Assembly (NCBI RefSeq): GCF_014897815.1
Contig: NZ_JABUZG010000038.1
Coordinates: 62,001 to 126,000 of the forward strand
Length of the DNA stretch: 64,000 nucleotides
Reading direction: 5' to 3'
From: Psychrobacter sp. PG1
GTDB lineage: Bacteria > Pseudomonadota > Gammaproteobacteria > Pseudomonadales > Moraxellaceae
Shown here: positions 26,838-36,400 of the stretch, in pieces
Position numbering within the stretch: position 1 is the stretch's first letter
How the letters are laid out: every line of letters starts with the position of its first letter
The notes under the pieces: generated by a model
Databases searched by the model: none
What the model saw: the letters and a program-made list of their open reading frames with translations, nothing else
Told to the model about the DNA's origin: nothing
Program-made: the position numbers and the translations under genes

Positions 26838-27131
26838 CTAGCAGCAACCTACGTGGTCAAAAGGGCATCTATCCATGCCCATACGTGTATGCCACTCATG
26901 GAAGTTTTCTAAAAACAATGGCTGCAACTCTAATGTATAAAAGCTTGCCGGATTGTCGATACCCAAGCTTTCCGCAAACATGAGTAGCATAAAAAAATCT
27001 TCCTCATCACGCGCAGCGCGTGCCATCGTTTGACGATAAGGCGCATGATAAAACTCATTTAACCCTGCCGCAAATCTTTGCCACCATGGCTCAATATTTT
27101 TTATAGGCTTTGTCATATCCGTGTTTTCCAT
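26838..27131 (-). CDS. Small CC-terminal protein (cory-CC-star-like), partner of ArsA-type ATPase
   Basis: This 97-residue protein ends in DRCPFDHVGCC, with two cysteines as the last residues. From memory, this matches the small 'cory-CC-star' family found beside ArsA-type ATPases; I could not check this. The body is helical and acidic/aromatic (WWQRFAAGLNEFYHAPYRQT, ARDEEDFFMLLMFAESLGI). I chose the ATG at 27131, which has AAGAAGAG upstream, over a GTG two codons earlier. The terminal CC and the C-P-F-D segment suggest a metal or thiol site. It is the first gene of a two-gene operon with the ATPase. Its function is unknown. Confidence 0.75.
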   Translation of the reverse strand: MENTDMTKPIKNIEPWWQRFAAGLNEFYHAPYRQTMARAARDEEDFFMLLMFAESLGIDNPASFYTLELQPLFLENFHEWHTRMGMDRCPFDHVGCC

Positions 27132-27181
27132 AATCACTCTTCTTTTTCGGATGCTTATTAACTATCATGCCTATATGAGAC

Positions 27182-27214
27182 AAAAAACGCCAGCAATTGC
27201 TGCTAGCGTTTTTT
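27182..27214 (-). terminator. Terminator after cstA-type gene
   Basis: AAAAAACGC (27182-27190) pairs with GCGTTTTTT (27206-27214), enclosing a small palindrome CAGCAATTGCTG. It lies just past the stop of the minus-strand carbon-starvation gene. Confidence 0.75.
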
Positions 27215-27230
27215 ATACATTTAACATGGC

Positions 27231-28910
27231 TTAGAGGTTGCTTTTGCCTCTGTGTATTGACCATTCTTTGCGGAGTACCGATAGACTCTCAAACGTTACT
27301 AAGATTGTGGCTATCAAGATAATGATATCCATAATAATAAGTAACCAGTTACCGTCATTGAAAAAGGTTTTTAGCTGAATCAATAACGCAAAAACCGTCA
27401 TGACCAGTAAGAATGACAATGGCCCCAAGGTATACCACACAGGTCTGCCTTTACGTAACAATATAACGGTGACAATCATCAAGGTTAATGCAGCCATTAG
27501 CTGATTCGTCGTGCCAAATAACGGCCAAATAATCATACCGCCAGCACCATCGATGCCACCAGCACCAAAGGCTAATAACAAACAGCTACCAACGGCAAGC
27601 AATGTTGCCACCACACTCTTATTCAGCACGGGCAGTTTATAAATCTCACCAAATTCTTGGAAGATATAGCGTTGCAAACGTACCCCAGTATCCATCGTGG
27701 TGCCAGCGAACAATGCTGCCATTACCGTCAGCATCGTCTGTGATAAAACCATATCAATACCGACGCCTGCATTCAAGATAGTCGCACCGCCATCAATAAA
27801 GGCACCAATAGAGCCATCGCCAAATTTTTGATACACTGCTTGCCAATCACCAAGAGTTGCAAAGCCTGCCGTTGCCGCAAGTATCGCACCCAGTGCCAGC
27901 ATCCCCTCACCCATGGCACCGAAGTAACCAACGAATCGCACATCTTCTTCTTTATCAATCTGCTTAGACGTCGTACCCGTTGCCACCAAACCATGAAAGC
28001 CTGAAATTGCACCACAAGCAATGGTGACAAACAATAAAGGCACCATAGATGGTGTACCGATTGGCAATGCCGTGTTTATCGCTGGCGCGACAATATTCGG
28101 CGTCGCAATAAAGATGGCAGCGTATAGCAAAATTAGACCGACAAATAATTGTAAGCCATTGATATAATCGCGCGGCTGCAAGAGCATCCAAACCGGTAAT
28201 AAAGAAGCGATTGCCGCATAAGCAAACAAGATGATAATCCAAACAGCATTGTCAGGTAAGCCTAAGAATGTCTCAGGTAATACGACAGGGAACATAGGAC
28301 CAAGATAGATAAGCCCATATAAAGCCGTGACCCCAATGATTGATACCCAAACCAGATTCATCTTATAGCGATAAATACACTGACCGATAATAAAGGCGAC
28401 TATCAAAGCCCCCCAAACAGGTAGCACAGCGGATGGGGTTTTTATCATCATATTAGCAATAGCGACGCCAAATACCGCATTTACCATGAGTAATAATAGG
28501 AAGATAACGATCATCATCAAGCTACGTACACGTGTACCCATGACGGTACCGGCAATCGAGCCAATCGACTGGCCTCGATTACGCATACTAGCCCAAATAG
28601 CTGACATATCGTGGACACCTGCCATAAAAATCGTGCCCAATACTACCCAAATGATAGCAGGTACCCAGCCCCAAATAACCGCAATGGCAGGACCAATAAT
28701 CGGCGCTGCCCCTGCGACTGAAGTAAAATGATGTCCCCATAGCACGTATTTATTAGTGGGAATATAATCCACCCCATCTTTCATAGTGTGCGCTGGCGTG
28801 GGGATACTGTTATCCAATGCCAAGATTTTAGTAGCGATAAATTTTGAGTAAAACAGATAACCGCAAAGCATCGCGGCAACAGCAAACACTAGCACGATTG
28901 CACTATTCAT
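27231..28910 (-). CDS. cstA: CstA-family carbon starvation / pyruvate transporter
   Basis: This 559-residue polytopic inner-membrane protein belongs to the CstA/BtsT family, whose characterised members take up pyruvate and peptides under carbon limitation. Signatures: VDYIPTNKYVLWGHHFTSVA, GAAPIIGPAIAVIWGWVPAI, GTIFMAGVHDMSAIWASMR and IACGAISGFHGLVATGTTSK. It is shorter than E. coli CstA (about 700 residues), lacking part of the C-terminus, as in many relatives. AAGGAGA precedes the ATG. No sensor kinase such as BtsS is adjacent. It is transcribed alone. Confidence 0.9.
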   Translation of the reverse strand: MNSAIVLVFAVAAMLCGYLFYSKFIATKILALDNSIPTPAHTMKDGVDYIPTNKYVLWGHHFTSVAGAAPIIGPAIAVIWGWVPAIIWVVLGTIFMAGVHDMSAIWASMRNRGQSIGSIAGTVMGTRVRSLMMIVIFLLLLMVNAVFGVAIANMMIKTPSAVLPVWGALIVAFIIGQCIYRYKMNLVWVSIIGVTALYGLIYLGPMFPVVLPETFLGLPDNAVWIIILFAYAAIASLLPVWMLLQPRDYINGLQLFVGLILLYAAIFIATPNIVAPAINTALPIGTPSMVPLLFVTIACGAISGFHGLVATGTTSKQIDKEEDVRFVGYFGAMGEGMLALGAILAATAGFATLGDWQAVYQKFGDGSIGAFIDGGATILNAGVGIDMVLSQTMLTVMAALFAGTTMDTGVRLQRYIFQEFGEIYKLPVLNKSVVATLLAVGSCLLLAFGAGGIDGAGGMIIWPLFGTTNQLMAALTLMIVTVILLRKGRPVWYTLGPLSFLLVMTVFALLIQLKTFFNDGNWLLIIMDIIILIATILVTFESLSVLRKEWSIHRGKSNL

Positions 28911-29206
28911 CTTATCTCTCCTTAGACAAGTAATAGGTAGCCTTATAAGTTCAAGCTTTTTAATTTAGAATATAAAAACTATGTTAAATTAGTCGGCGAC
29001 TAGTGACTTAGCGCACCTGTCCAAAGGCTGTTTATAGAAGTACTGTAGTATTATCATCCATTAATAAGGCTTTGCATTCTATCGTTAGCACATGTCACTA
29101 GTCAGCATATGGTGAGTCTTTGACTGCAACCCATTTAGATACTAACTGATTTAACGACAAATGTAACGCTGGTTAAACATGAAAAACAACAAATAAAGGA
29201 AGCACC

Positions 29207-29875
29207 ATGGCGCATTATTTTGGGTTTGTACCTTCAGATAAATTGAAAGCATTAATCATTGACGCTGAGCAAGTGATTGCCTCAAATGAGGAGGTGGAAT
29301 ACTACCCATATCGTGATGCCCTAACGCATCAAACAGCACGTGATCTAATCGACAATTTGTTGATTGGATTGGTAGATATTATTCCAAACCCTGAACGTCA
29401 AGCTTCGATGCGCAAAATTGTTGGCACAGTTGAAAAAGCGACAGATACGCTGTTTAACATCTTACTCGGTAAAGAGAATAACGAAGAAGTGATGCCAAGC
29501 TTTCATTTCTTGAGAGATCGGGCGACGTTTATTGATAACGAAGGTGTAAAACGAGTGGGTTTCAAATTATCTGATGTAGATGCGCAAACCATCGAAAAAG
29601 GCTTTGCTGCTATCACACCTGAGCAAGTAGATATGAAAGCCTTTAAAACAGCGCTTGAAACCATGAATGAAGAGACATTGACTCATTTTATCAGCCGCTA
29701 TGCTGAAACACTGAAACTTGGCATGATTAAACGCAAAGCTGTCCCAGTTGCCAAAGCCGCCATTGATAAAGGCATGAGTATGGCCTTAAATAAGTTGCTA
29801 CCCGACCTACCTGATCGCTCTTTAAATCGTTTAGCAAACTATTACCGCCCTTTCATCGTAGAAAAGCCGGAATAA
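29207..29875 (+). CDS. Conserved-looking protein of unknown function
   Basis: I do not recognise this 222-residue protein. It is soluble and mostly helical, without a signal peptide or membrane helix. Recurring features are YYPYRDALTHQTARDLIDNL, an IIPNPERQASM segment, and a basic C-terminal half (KLGMIKRKAVPVAKAAIDKG) ending LPDRSLNRLANYYRPFIVEK. A good AAGGAAG ribosome site 6 bases before the ATG and normal codon texture support a real gene. It lies 100 bp upstream of the phosphoribosyltransferase gene in the same direction. Confidence 0.75.
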   Translation: MAHYFGFVPSDKLKALIIDAEQVIASNEEVEYYPYRDALTHQTARDLIDNLLIGLVDIIPNPERQASMRKIVGTVEKATDTLFNILLGKENNEEVMPSFHFLRDRATFIDNEGVKRVGFKLSDVDAQTIEKGFAAITPEQVDMKAFKTALETMNEETLTHFISRYAETLKLGMIKRKAVPVAKAAIDKGMSMALNKLLPDLPDRSLNRLANYYRPFIVEKPE

Positions 29876-29977
29876 ATGCCAGTATTTGATTAATTTTGTC
29901 TCAAAAGACAGATGGTATTGGGCAAATTCACTAAAATTTGCTAAAATAAGCGGCACTTTTTACCGAAGGCGCACCCG

Positions 29978-30541
29978 ATGACCCAAATCAGCAACCAAGA
30001 AATTGAAAAAACATTACGCAACTCAGAGTGCCTTATCAGTAGCATCGAAGTAGCCGCTGCTTATGAGCGCCTTGCCGCCCAGCTCAACCTACATTATGCT
30101 GGTTTAAACCCAATCGTTATGGTTGTTATGAATGGTGGACTTATTCCAGCTGGTCAACTATTGACTCATTTGACGTTCTATCATCGCATGCATTATATTC
30201 ATGCATCGCGCTATCGTGATAATGCAGGCACCAATGAGCTAGATTGGAAATTCAAACCTGATGTTAGTATCGAAGGTGAGCATGTATTGCTGATTGACGA
30301 TATTTTTGATGAAGGTATTACGCTAAAAACAGTTGTTGAAGAATTAAGCAAAGAAAAACCTTTATCACTTGAATGTTGTGTGTTGCTTAATAAAGAGCAT
30401 GATCGTAAAGTTGAAGATTTTGATGTTGATTTTGTCGGTATCAATGTTGCAGATCGTTATGTCTATGGCTGTGGTATGGATTTCCATGGTTACTTACGTC
30501 ATCTGCCTGGCATCTATGCCATCAAAGAAGACAAAGTTTAA
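29978..30541 (+). CDS. Hypoxanthine-guanine phosphoribosyltransferase-like protein
   Basis: This 187-residue type I phosphoribosyltransferase has the PRPP-binding loop HVLLIDDIFDEGITLKTVVE, where the two Asp after LLI are diagnostic. Upstream are the second loop (VVMNGGLIPAGQLLTHL) and the flexible region with YIHASRYRD. The C-terminal VDFVGINVADRYVYGCGMDF is the usual hood segment of Hpt-type enzymes. The expected role is purine salvage: base plus PRPP to nucleotide. In this lineage such proteins are often annotated hypoxanthine-guanine phosphoribosyltransferase, but base specificity cannot be read here. A strong terminator follows. Confidence 0.88.
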   Translation: MTQISNQEIEKTLRNSECLISSIEVAAAYERLAAQLNLHYAGLNPIVMVVMNGGLIPAGQLLTHLTFYHRMHYIHASRYRDNAGTNELDWKFKPDVSIEGEHVLLIDDIFDEGITLKTVVEELSKEKPLSLECCVLLNKEHDRKVEDFDVDFVGINVADRYVYGCGMDFHGYLRHLPGIYAIKEDKV

Positions 30542-30558
30542 GTTCTACATTTGAGTTC

Positions 30559-30588
30559 AAAAAAAGCATCCGATTTGGATGCTTTTTT
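30559..30588. terminator. Bidirectional terminator between phosphoribosyltransferase and MepB-family genes
   Basis: GCATCC (30566-30571) pairs with GGATGC (30577-30582), flanked by an A-run on the left and a T-run on the right, so it can act on both converging transcripts. Confidence 0.85.
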
Positions 30589-30621
30589 ATTGCTTAGATT
30601 TTGTATGTGCTGTTAATTTTG

Positions 30622-31140
30622 CTACTCATACAAAGCCCGTATTTTTTCTGTAGGCAGTATGTTTTTACCAGTCACCATGAAGAAATAATCGAGTTGCCAA
30701 TTCTGTGTCTTCTTAGCGGTATTACTGATTGGCTTATCCCAGCTAGGATACACCCTGATAGCCATCTTACCTTTTGTAAAATGAGACTGAAGAATATGAT
30801 GTCTAAGCAAGACATTTTTTGGAAAAACAAACTGCCCAAATGTATGGTTGTCTTTAAATGTGGTGATTACCAACAAGTCTGGTGACGAATCATATTGAAA
30901 AGGTTGATTAATACTTTTGGAATCCTTTTCCCAAAAGGTAACAAATTGCCCTACTTTGGTAGGTGTTTGTTTAGCTACTCTGAATCTAACTATTTTGACA
31001 GTCAGTCTGTTCATTAATTCAAATGTACCAGCAGCATATTCTAGATTTTGTTGTTCTTCCTTAGCTGAAGCAATAATCAATTGGTTGGGCTTATAAATAA
31101 TTTCATTAATATGCTCTAGCGCAGTATCAAAGGTATACAA
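30622..31140 (-). CDS. MepB-family protein, likely TTG start
   Basis: The protein resembles MepB, encoded with the S. aureus MepRAB efflux operon and of unknown function. Family features: EYAAGTFELMNRLTVKIVRF, RVAKQTPTKVGQFVTFWEKD, then LLVITTFKDNHTFGQFVFPK and YPSWDKPISNTAKKTQNWQL. I placed the start at the TTG at 31140 (MYTFDTALEHINEI) because AGAGG lies 7 bases upstream and it avoids overlap with recD; the reading frame itself stays open as far as 31245 inside recD. This gives 172 residues. It follows recD by 37 bp, so it is probably the last gene of the recCBD operon. Confidence 0.75.
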   Translation of the reverse strand: MYTFDTALEHINEIIYKPNQLIIASAKEEQQNLEYAAGTFELMNRLTVKIVRFRVAKQTPTKVGQFVTFWEKDSKSINQPFQYDSSPDLLVITTFKDNHTFGQFVFPKNVLLRHHILQSHFTKGKMAIRVYPSWDKPISNTAKKTQNWQLDYFFMVTGKNILPTEKIRALYE

Positions 31141-31177
31141 CTCTAGTCCTCTTTTTATATTTCTTAGTATTTGTCTA

Positions 31178-33391
31178 TTAATGCTTAGAAAACTGTAATG
31201 CCAAACCTGTATGGCGCTCAGTAGGTGTTTGAACAGCCTTTTCAAAAGCAGATTCTGTACTATATATGGTTACCTGTTTCTTAGCACGGGTCACCGCCGT
31301 ATAAATAAGCTCTTTGCTTAGCAATCTAGCATGACTATTATCAAAAGTAATGGCAACGTGCTTAAACTCAGATCCTTGTGATTTATGAATGGTCATCGCA
31401 TATGCGGTGGCAACTACCTCTTCGTTTAGCAGATTGACAGGAATACCCTGTGTTTTATTCTCGAAAAACACTTCTAATCGACTTCTTTCATCCGATGTTT
31501 GTAAGCAAAAACCAATGTCACCATTAAATAATCCTAACTCATAGTTATTTTGTAAAACCATCACAGGACGACCATGGAACCATGTGTTTTGGCCCAGTGG
31601 CAGCTTTAGTTCAGTTAGGTGCCACTGAGTGAGATAGTTATTAATGTAGTGATCGCCCCATTCACCATTATGACCAGCACTTAGAATTCTAAACTCATTA
31701 AATGTCTCCATTAGTGACGTAATCGTATTTTTTACTGATTCTGGCATGGATTTTTCTATTGGATCTTTCAGGATTTCTTTTACTTTATTTATATATTTGA
31801 TATATTTTAACGACATTTTTGGAATAATTTTTTTATTACTTAGGCTATTTCTTGTCTTATTATCTTTAAGCTCATTTGTTTGCAGCGTATTTACATACTG
31901 AAAACTCAAGGCTTCATCCTGCCTTAACAGCTGCCAGATGGCTTGAGTATCTAACTTTGCCTGATTAATTTGGTAGGCAAGTTTGCCAATACCTGATTCT
32001 GCGCTGAATCTGCGGCTTTCGGTTAACTCTGCATGAATGGGTTGTAACAGTGGAATACGGCACAAGTCAGCCAACACTGCTCCTGCATCTACCGCTGCTA
32101 GCTGGTTCGCGTCGCCCAATAGTATCAGCCTTGCACCTGGTTTCACTGCACTCACGAGATAATTAGCCAACTCGACCCCGAGCATCGATGCCTCATCAAC
32201 GATGATGATATCTTCACCGAGTGGATTGTTAGTATCGTAGCGCGGTCTGCCCGTCCGACCAATACCTAACAAACGATGGATGGTTTTAGCTTCTTGTAAC
32301 TGTAGATCAATATTTGCTGCATCGAGAGCCGCCTGTAAAGATTCTTGCATGCGCTGGGCGGCCTTACCAGTTGGTGCTGCCAAAGCTAGACTGGCACTGT
32401 CCGTACTGAATCTAATATTTTCAGCCCCGTATCCCTCACTCTCTGTCGCTTGTTGCAGCGCAATGACTAACTGCGCCACGGTATAGGTTTTACCTGTACC
32501 TGGACCACCAGTGATGATGCTAAATGCATTATTATTAGCCACATTAATAGCTGCTATCTGCTGATCGTTTAAATTTTTGGGTATTGATATATTTAGAGGG
32601 GTTATCTGTTGATTTAAAATAGTATTAATGTGCTGTGCTAAGTTAAACTCGGCTTGCCATGCACGATGTAGCCAAAAAGTTAGTGATACTACTGAACCTT
32701 CGGTGTTTTGACTGTTAACCTGTTTGTAAATAATAGGTTGATTTTTTTTGCTTAGGCTATTTACTTTATCGTTATTATTAATGCTACTATTAACTTCAGC
32801 AAACAAATCATGTTCGTTAACTAGGCGTATAAAAAAACTTAAGTCCGTATTTTTCAGTAATTGATATAGCGTAGCAATCATGTCAAAACGCTTGGTTAGC
32901 ACCTCTTTTTCGTGGTTGCTAAGCGCCAATTGCATCCACAGCTGCTCTTTCTTATCAAATAGTGTGTCTAGCAATACGAATAGCGACCTTTCAGTTATAG
33001 AGTCATCTTCTGATTGCGTATTTAGTTTGCTATCTATCAGCGCAAAGATTGGCATTGCTAGCATCTCTAATAACTGTTGCTGCCAAGCATATAGCGTAAC
33101 TACCTCATTATTTATTTGACCTTGCAATGCTTCTTCATGCTCAGAGGACTCAATGGTTAATACGGTATGCCCCTCTTCCAAATGAGTCGCTAACATAACG
33201 AATAGAGCGGTGAATAAATTACTTTCTTCTGTTTTATCGACTTGCTTGCTATCAGTATTAGCTTTTGCATCCGTTGCCTTATACGCTAAATACGTTTGCT
33301 CGCGGCGTAGCAATATATAATCACTGATGTTACTAGCCCAGCTTTGTTGTAGCCCAATTACTGCCTTGCTCTCTTTTTTATTATTACTCAT
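31178..33391 (-). CDS. recD: Exodeoxyribonuclease V alpha subunit (RecD)
   Basis: RecD is the fast 5'-3' helicase of RecBCD, which processes DNA double-strand ends for recombination and degrades foreign linear DNA. The 737-residue protein has Walker A FSIITGGPGTGKTYTVAQL, the Walker B region EDIIIVDEASMLGVEL, ARLILLGDANQLAAVDAGAV and the C-terminal helicase motif TAYAMTIHKSQGSEFKHVAI with YTAVTRAKKQV. It is longer than E. coli RecD (608), with a polar insert after the second domain (around residues 500-560). It lies 73 bp after recB, in the order recC-recB-recD. Confidence 0.95.
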   Translation of the reverse strand: MSNNKKESKAVIGLQQSWASNISDYILLRREQTYLAYKATDAKANTDSKQVDKTEESNLFTALFVMLATHLEEGHTVLTIESSEHEEALQGQINNEVVTLYAWQQQLLEMLAMPIFALIDSKLNTQSEDDSITERSLFVLLDTLFDKKEQLWMQLALSNHEKEVLTKRFDMIATLYQLLKNTDLSFFIRLVNEHDLFAEVNSSINNNDKVNSLSKKNQPIIYKQVNSQNTEGSVVSLTFWLHRAWQAEFNLAQHINTILNQQITPLNISIPKNLNDQQIAAINVANNNAFSIITGGPGTGKTYTVAQLVIALQQATESEGYGAENIRFSTDSASLALAAPTGKAAQRMQESLQAALDAANIDLQLQEAKTIHRLLGIGRTGRPRYDTNNPLGEDIIIVDEASMLGVELANYLVSAVKPGARLILLGDANQLAAVDAGAVLADLCRIPLLQPIHAELTESRRFSAESGIGKLAYQINQAKLDTQAIWQLLRQDEALSFQYVNTLQTNELKDNKTRNSLSNKKIIPKMSLKYIKYINKVKEILKDPIEKSMPESVKNTITSLMETFNEFRILSAGHNGEWGDHYINNYLTQWHLTELKLPLGQNTWFHGRPVMVLQNNYELGLFNGDIGFCLQTSDERSRLEVFFENKTQGIPVNLLNEEVVATAYAMTIHKSQGSEFKHVAITFDNSHARLLSKELIYTAVTRAKKQVTIYSTESAFEKAVQTPTERHTGLALQFSKH

Positions 33392-33464
33392 CGTATGCTT
33401 GTCTCTATGTTGAAATAGTTAATCGATATCATGTTTTTAACATTTAATCATTACTTATAGCCTA

Positions 33465-36400
33465 CTAGTTGGGCATGCCAAACAACGCATCTAGAGCCTT
33501 AATGAACTCAATTGGAATATCCCAAGTCACTAATCCATAACGGTCGTTGTGCATTGAGTGGCTATTATCAGCCTCTTTAACATCTTGTGATATATCATCA
33601 GCTATTTGAGAATTGGGATCATACACACCTCGTAAAAAGACATACTCCACAGCGCCTAAGTACTTATCTTCATTGCCTGCATAATCATGAATCCTCATTG
33701 AAAGGAATCGGTGTAATGCTACTTGATAAATCGCTGCTTGTAACCAGTACCCTGCCTTGGACATTGCTTGCTTAAGTGTATCTTTATTATAATCGCTTAG
33801 GCTATTTCCTAGAAAATTACTTTTATAATCGACAACGTAATACTTGCCAGCATGTTCGTACACTAAGTCAATTTCGCCGCGTAAATAACGATATAAATGT
33901 GCTTTGTTTTGCGGAATAAGAGTGACGTGTTTGTCCATCTCATTAGGGAGATATTGTTGGAAGAGTTTACTGATATCCTGTGCTTTAAAGCTCTCTGACA
34001 ACCCCATATTGAACTCTAACTCAGAAAATCGCTGACCTGCATTAAGAGAGTTTAATGCTTGATTGGAGGCCAATAGCGGCGCATGTAGCACCTCTTCAAT
34101 CCAATTGATTAGTGCCTCATGCTTGGTAGCATCTATTGAAGCAAGATCAAGTGAACTAGTATTGAATGAACCGTCATCGCCTTGCTCTTGTTTCTTCGCT
34201 TGCGATCGACGGCCTTGCTGCTCAGCGCTACTATAAACTAGAGGCAGTTGATAGCTGCTGATAGCTCTATCGATAACCTGAGACCACTGCGCTTTATTGC
34301 TGAAATCAATTTTTTCAAATATCTCATGCAAGAACGTACCCGCATTAGCACCTTTTACAAAGGTAAAGCGGATATCATCTTCTGACTTGAGGCTTAGTTC
34401 ACTGTCTTTTTCGAGAAACTCTTTGCTATTAAGTGAATGGAGATCTGAAACTGAAGACTCTGTCATATCGATGTCTATCGCATCATCAATACGCTCATCG
34501 ACTATCGCCATTGCTTGTGTAGATTCATCGAGCTGACGTGCCAAAGCGGTAAAGCTGGTCTTAGCCCAACCATAAAAATAATTGGTTTTCATAACCTCTG
34601 CAAAAGGCGCATACTCAATAGTCTCTGTGGCAGGCTTATGAGCATTTGACTTGGTAACAGCGAGCTGAACATTGTCATTTACGCCTGCTGATTTAGCATC
34701 GTTGCTTGCGTAATTCTTGTCGTAGAACTCATTAACCTTATGCCCTCTGAGCATGCCTATGGTACCTTTGAGTCTATCAGGCAGCTCAAATTTCGCTTCT
34801 GGTGATTCAAACCAATAAAACACTGGTTTTCGCTTCATATCTCTTGTGTCATTAGGGTCTCTCAAAACAACATAAAGCTGCTCACTGGCGCGAGTAAATG
34901 CCACATAACCAAGCCGTCGCAGCTCATCAAAGTCTTCTTGAGTTTCGATATTGGTGTAATAGTCCTCTGTAGTCGCTGAGCCTTTTAAGGATGAGAAGCG
35001 GCGCTGGTTTCCCGTTGATTCACTATCTATCGAATGATGAACTTCTGTCGACTTTATCACTAGAGCTGAAGGCGCTTGTTGGGCATTGTACAAGTACAAT
35101 CCATAGTCTTCCTTATTGCCTGACTTCCTACTGGCATCACCCATTCCCAGTACATAGACAATGGGGAACTCAAGCCCTTTTGACTTATGAATGGTCATCA
35201 GCTGTACGCCAGACTCTGTCGGTAGCGGATATTGCTTAGCCCAATCGCTATTGGGCGCGGCATCTATATTTTGTCTAAACCAAGCCAATAGTTCATGCTC
35301 ACCCATACCTAAGCCATATTGCGCCAAAACATCCATTACATGACGCAAATCCATGATATGACGATCGCCTTCTGGATGAGCCGCTAGCGCTTGCCAAACG
35401 CCTTGCGGCTGTATGGGATTTTTATCTAACAAGTAATGCAATGCTGACAAGATGCCAAAATGCTGCCAACGCTGTGTACCCTCTTTTAGATAGGTAATAA
35501 AGTCTTGATAGCTCTTTTTATTATCAGTAACTTCATTGGCTGGGAGGTCTTTCGAATTAGAGTTGTGTGAATGGGCGCTTGTGGTACTGCTGCTATCAGT
35601 AACTCCTGACTCATGATCCGTCATCATGGCTTTGATGTTTTTGATACTTAAGCCATATAAATGACTGGTCAACACCCGATTAATCATGTCATGACGATAC
35701 GGATATAGCATGGCACTCAGCAGCGCCGCCACATCTTCTGCCATAATCGTTTCAAAGATACTGACATCACTGGTGGTTAAAGTCGGTACATTAAGCTTAA
35801 CCAACTCATCTTCAACACGCTTTAAGTCTTTTTTAGTACGTGCCAGCACGCCGATATCACTGGGCTGAATCGGCTTGCCTTTTAAGGTCTGACCACTACT
35901 GAGCAAAGTGGCTATATGACGCGCCGTGATTTCATGCTCATCGTACTCAAGCTCTTTGTCTTTATCATAAGGCAAATGTAATACGCTCACTGGCTGGGCA
36001 GAGAGCACCTCAGTCACTAAAGTAGTGCTGTGAGCGTCTGGTTCATTAAACCAAGACAGCTGATTTTCTGGTTTTGCCGCTTTGATATGCTGGTAATAAA
36101 TACCTGCGCCTAATTGAGCTAATTTGTTCTCGCCAGTGGTTACATCAGCCATGCCGAACCAACAGTTTAGGGCATTAATCACACCAGCATTTGAGCGGCG
36201 GTTAATATCGAGCGTCCAAAGCGTGCTTTTATCAAATTGGGCTTTCATGTAGTTATAGTTGGCCACATCACCACCACGAAACCCATAAATAGCCTGCTTG
36301 GGGTCACCAACCAATAGCAAAAACTCATGGCTGGCTTTTTTAGTAGCTGACTGTTTATCATTGTCAGCAACCTTGCCCTTTTTCTTTGGCAAATAGATAC

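Noticed and set aside
25788-27131. Arsenic resistance operon
   Set aside because: Only an ArsA-type ATPase is present, without arsB, arsC, arsR or the arsenite-binding Cys triad.
30622-31245. MepB-family gene starting inside recD at 31245
   Set aside because: The N-terminal part overlaps recD codons and has no resemblance to MepB; the TTG at 31140 with AGAGG fits better.
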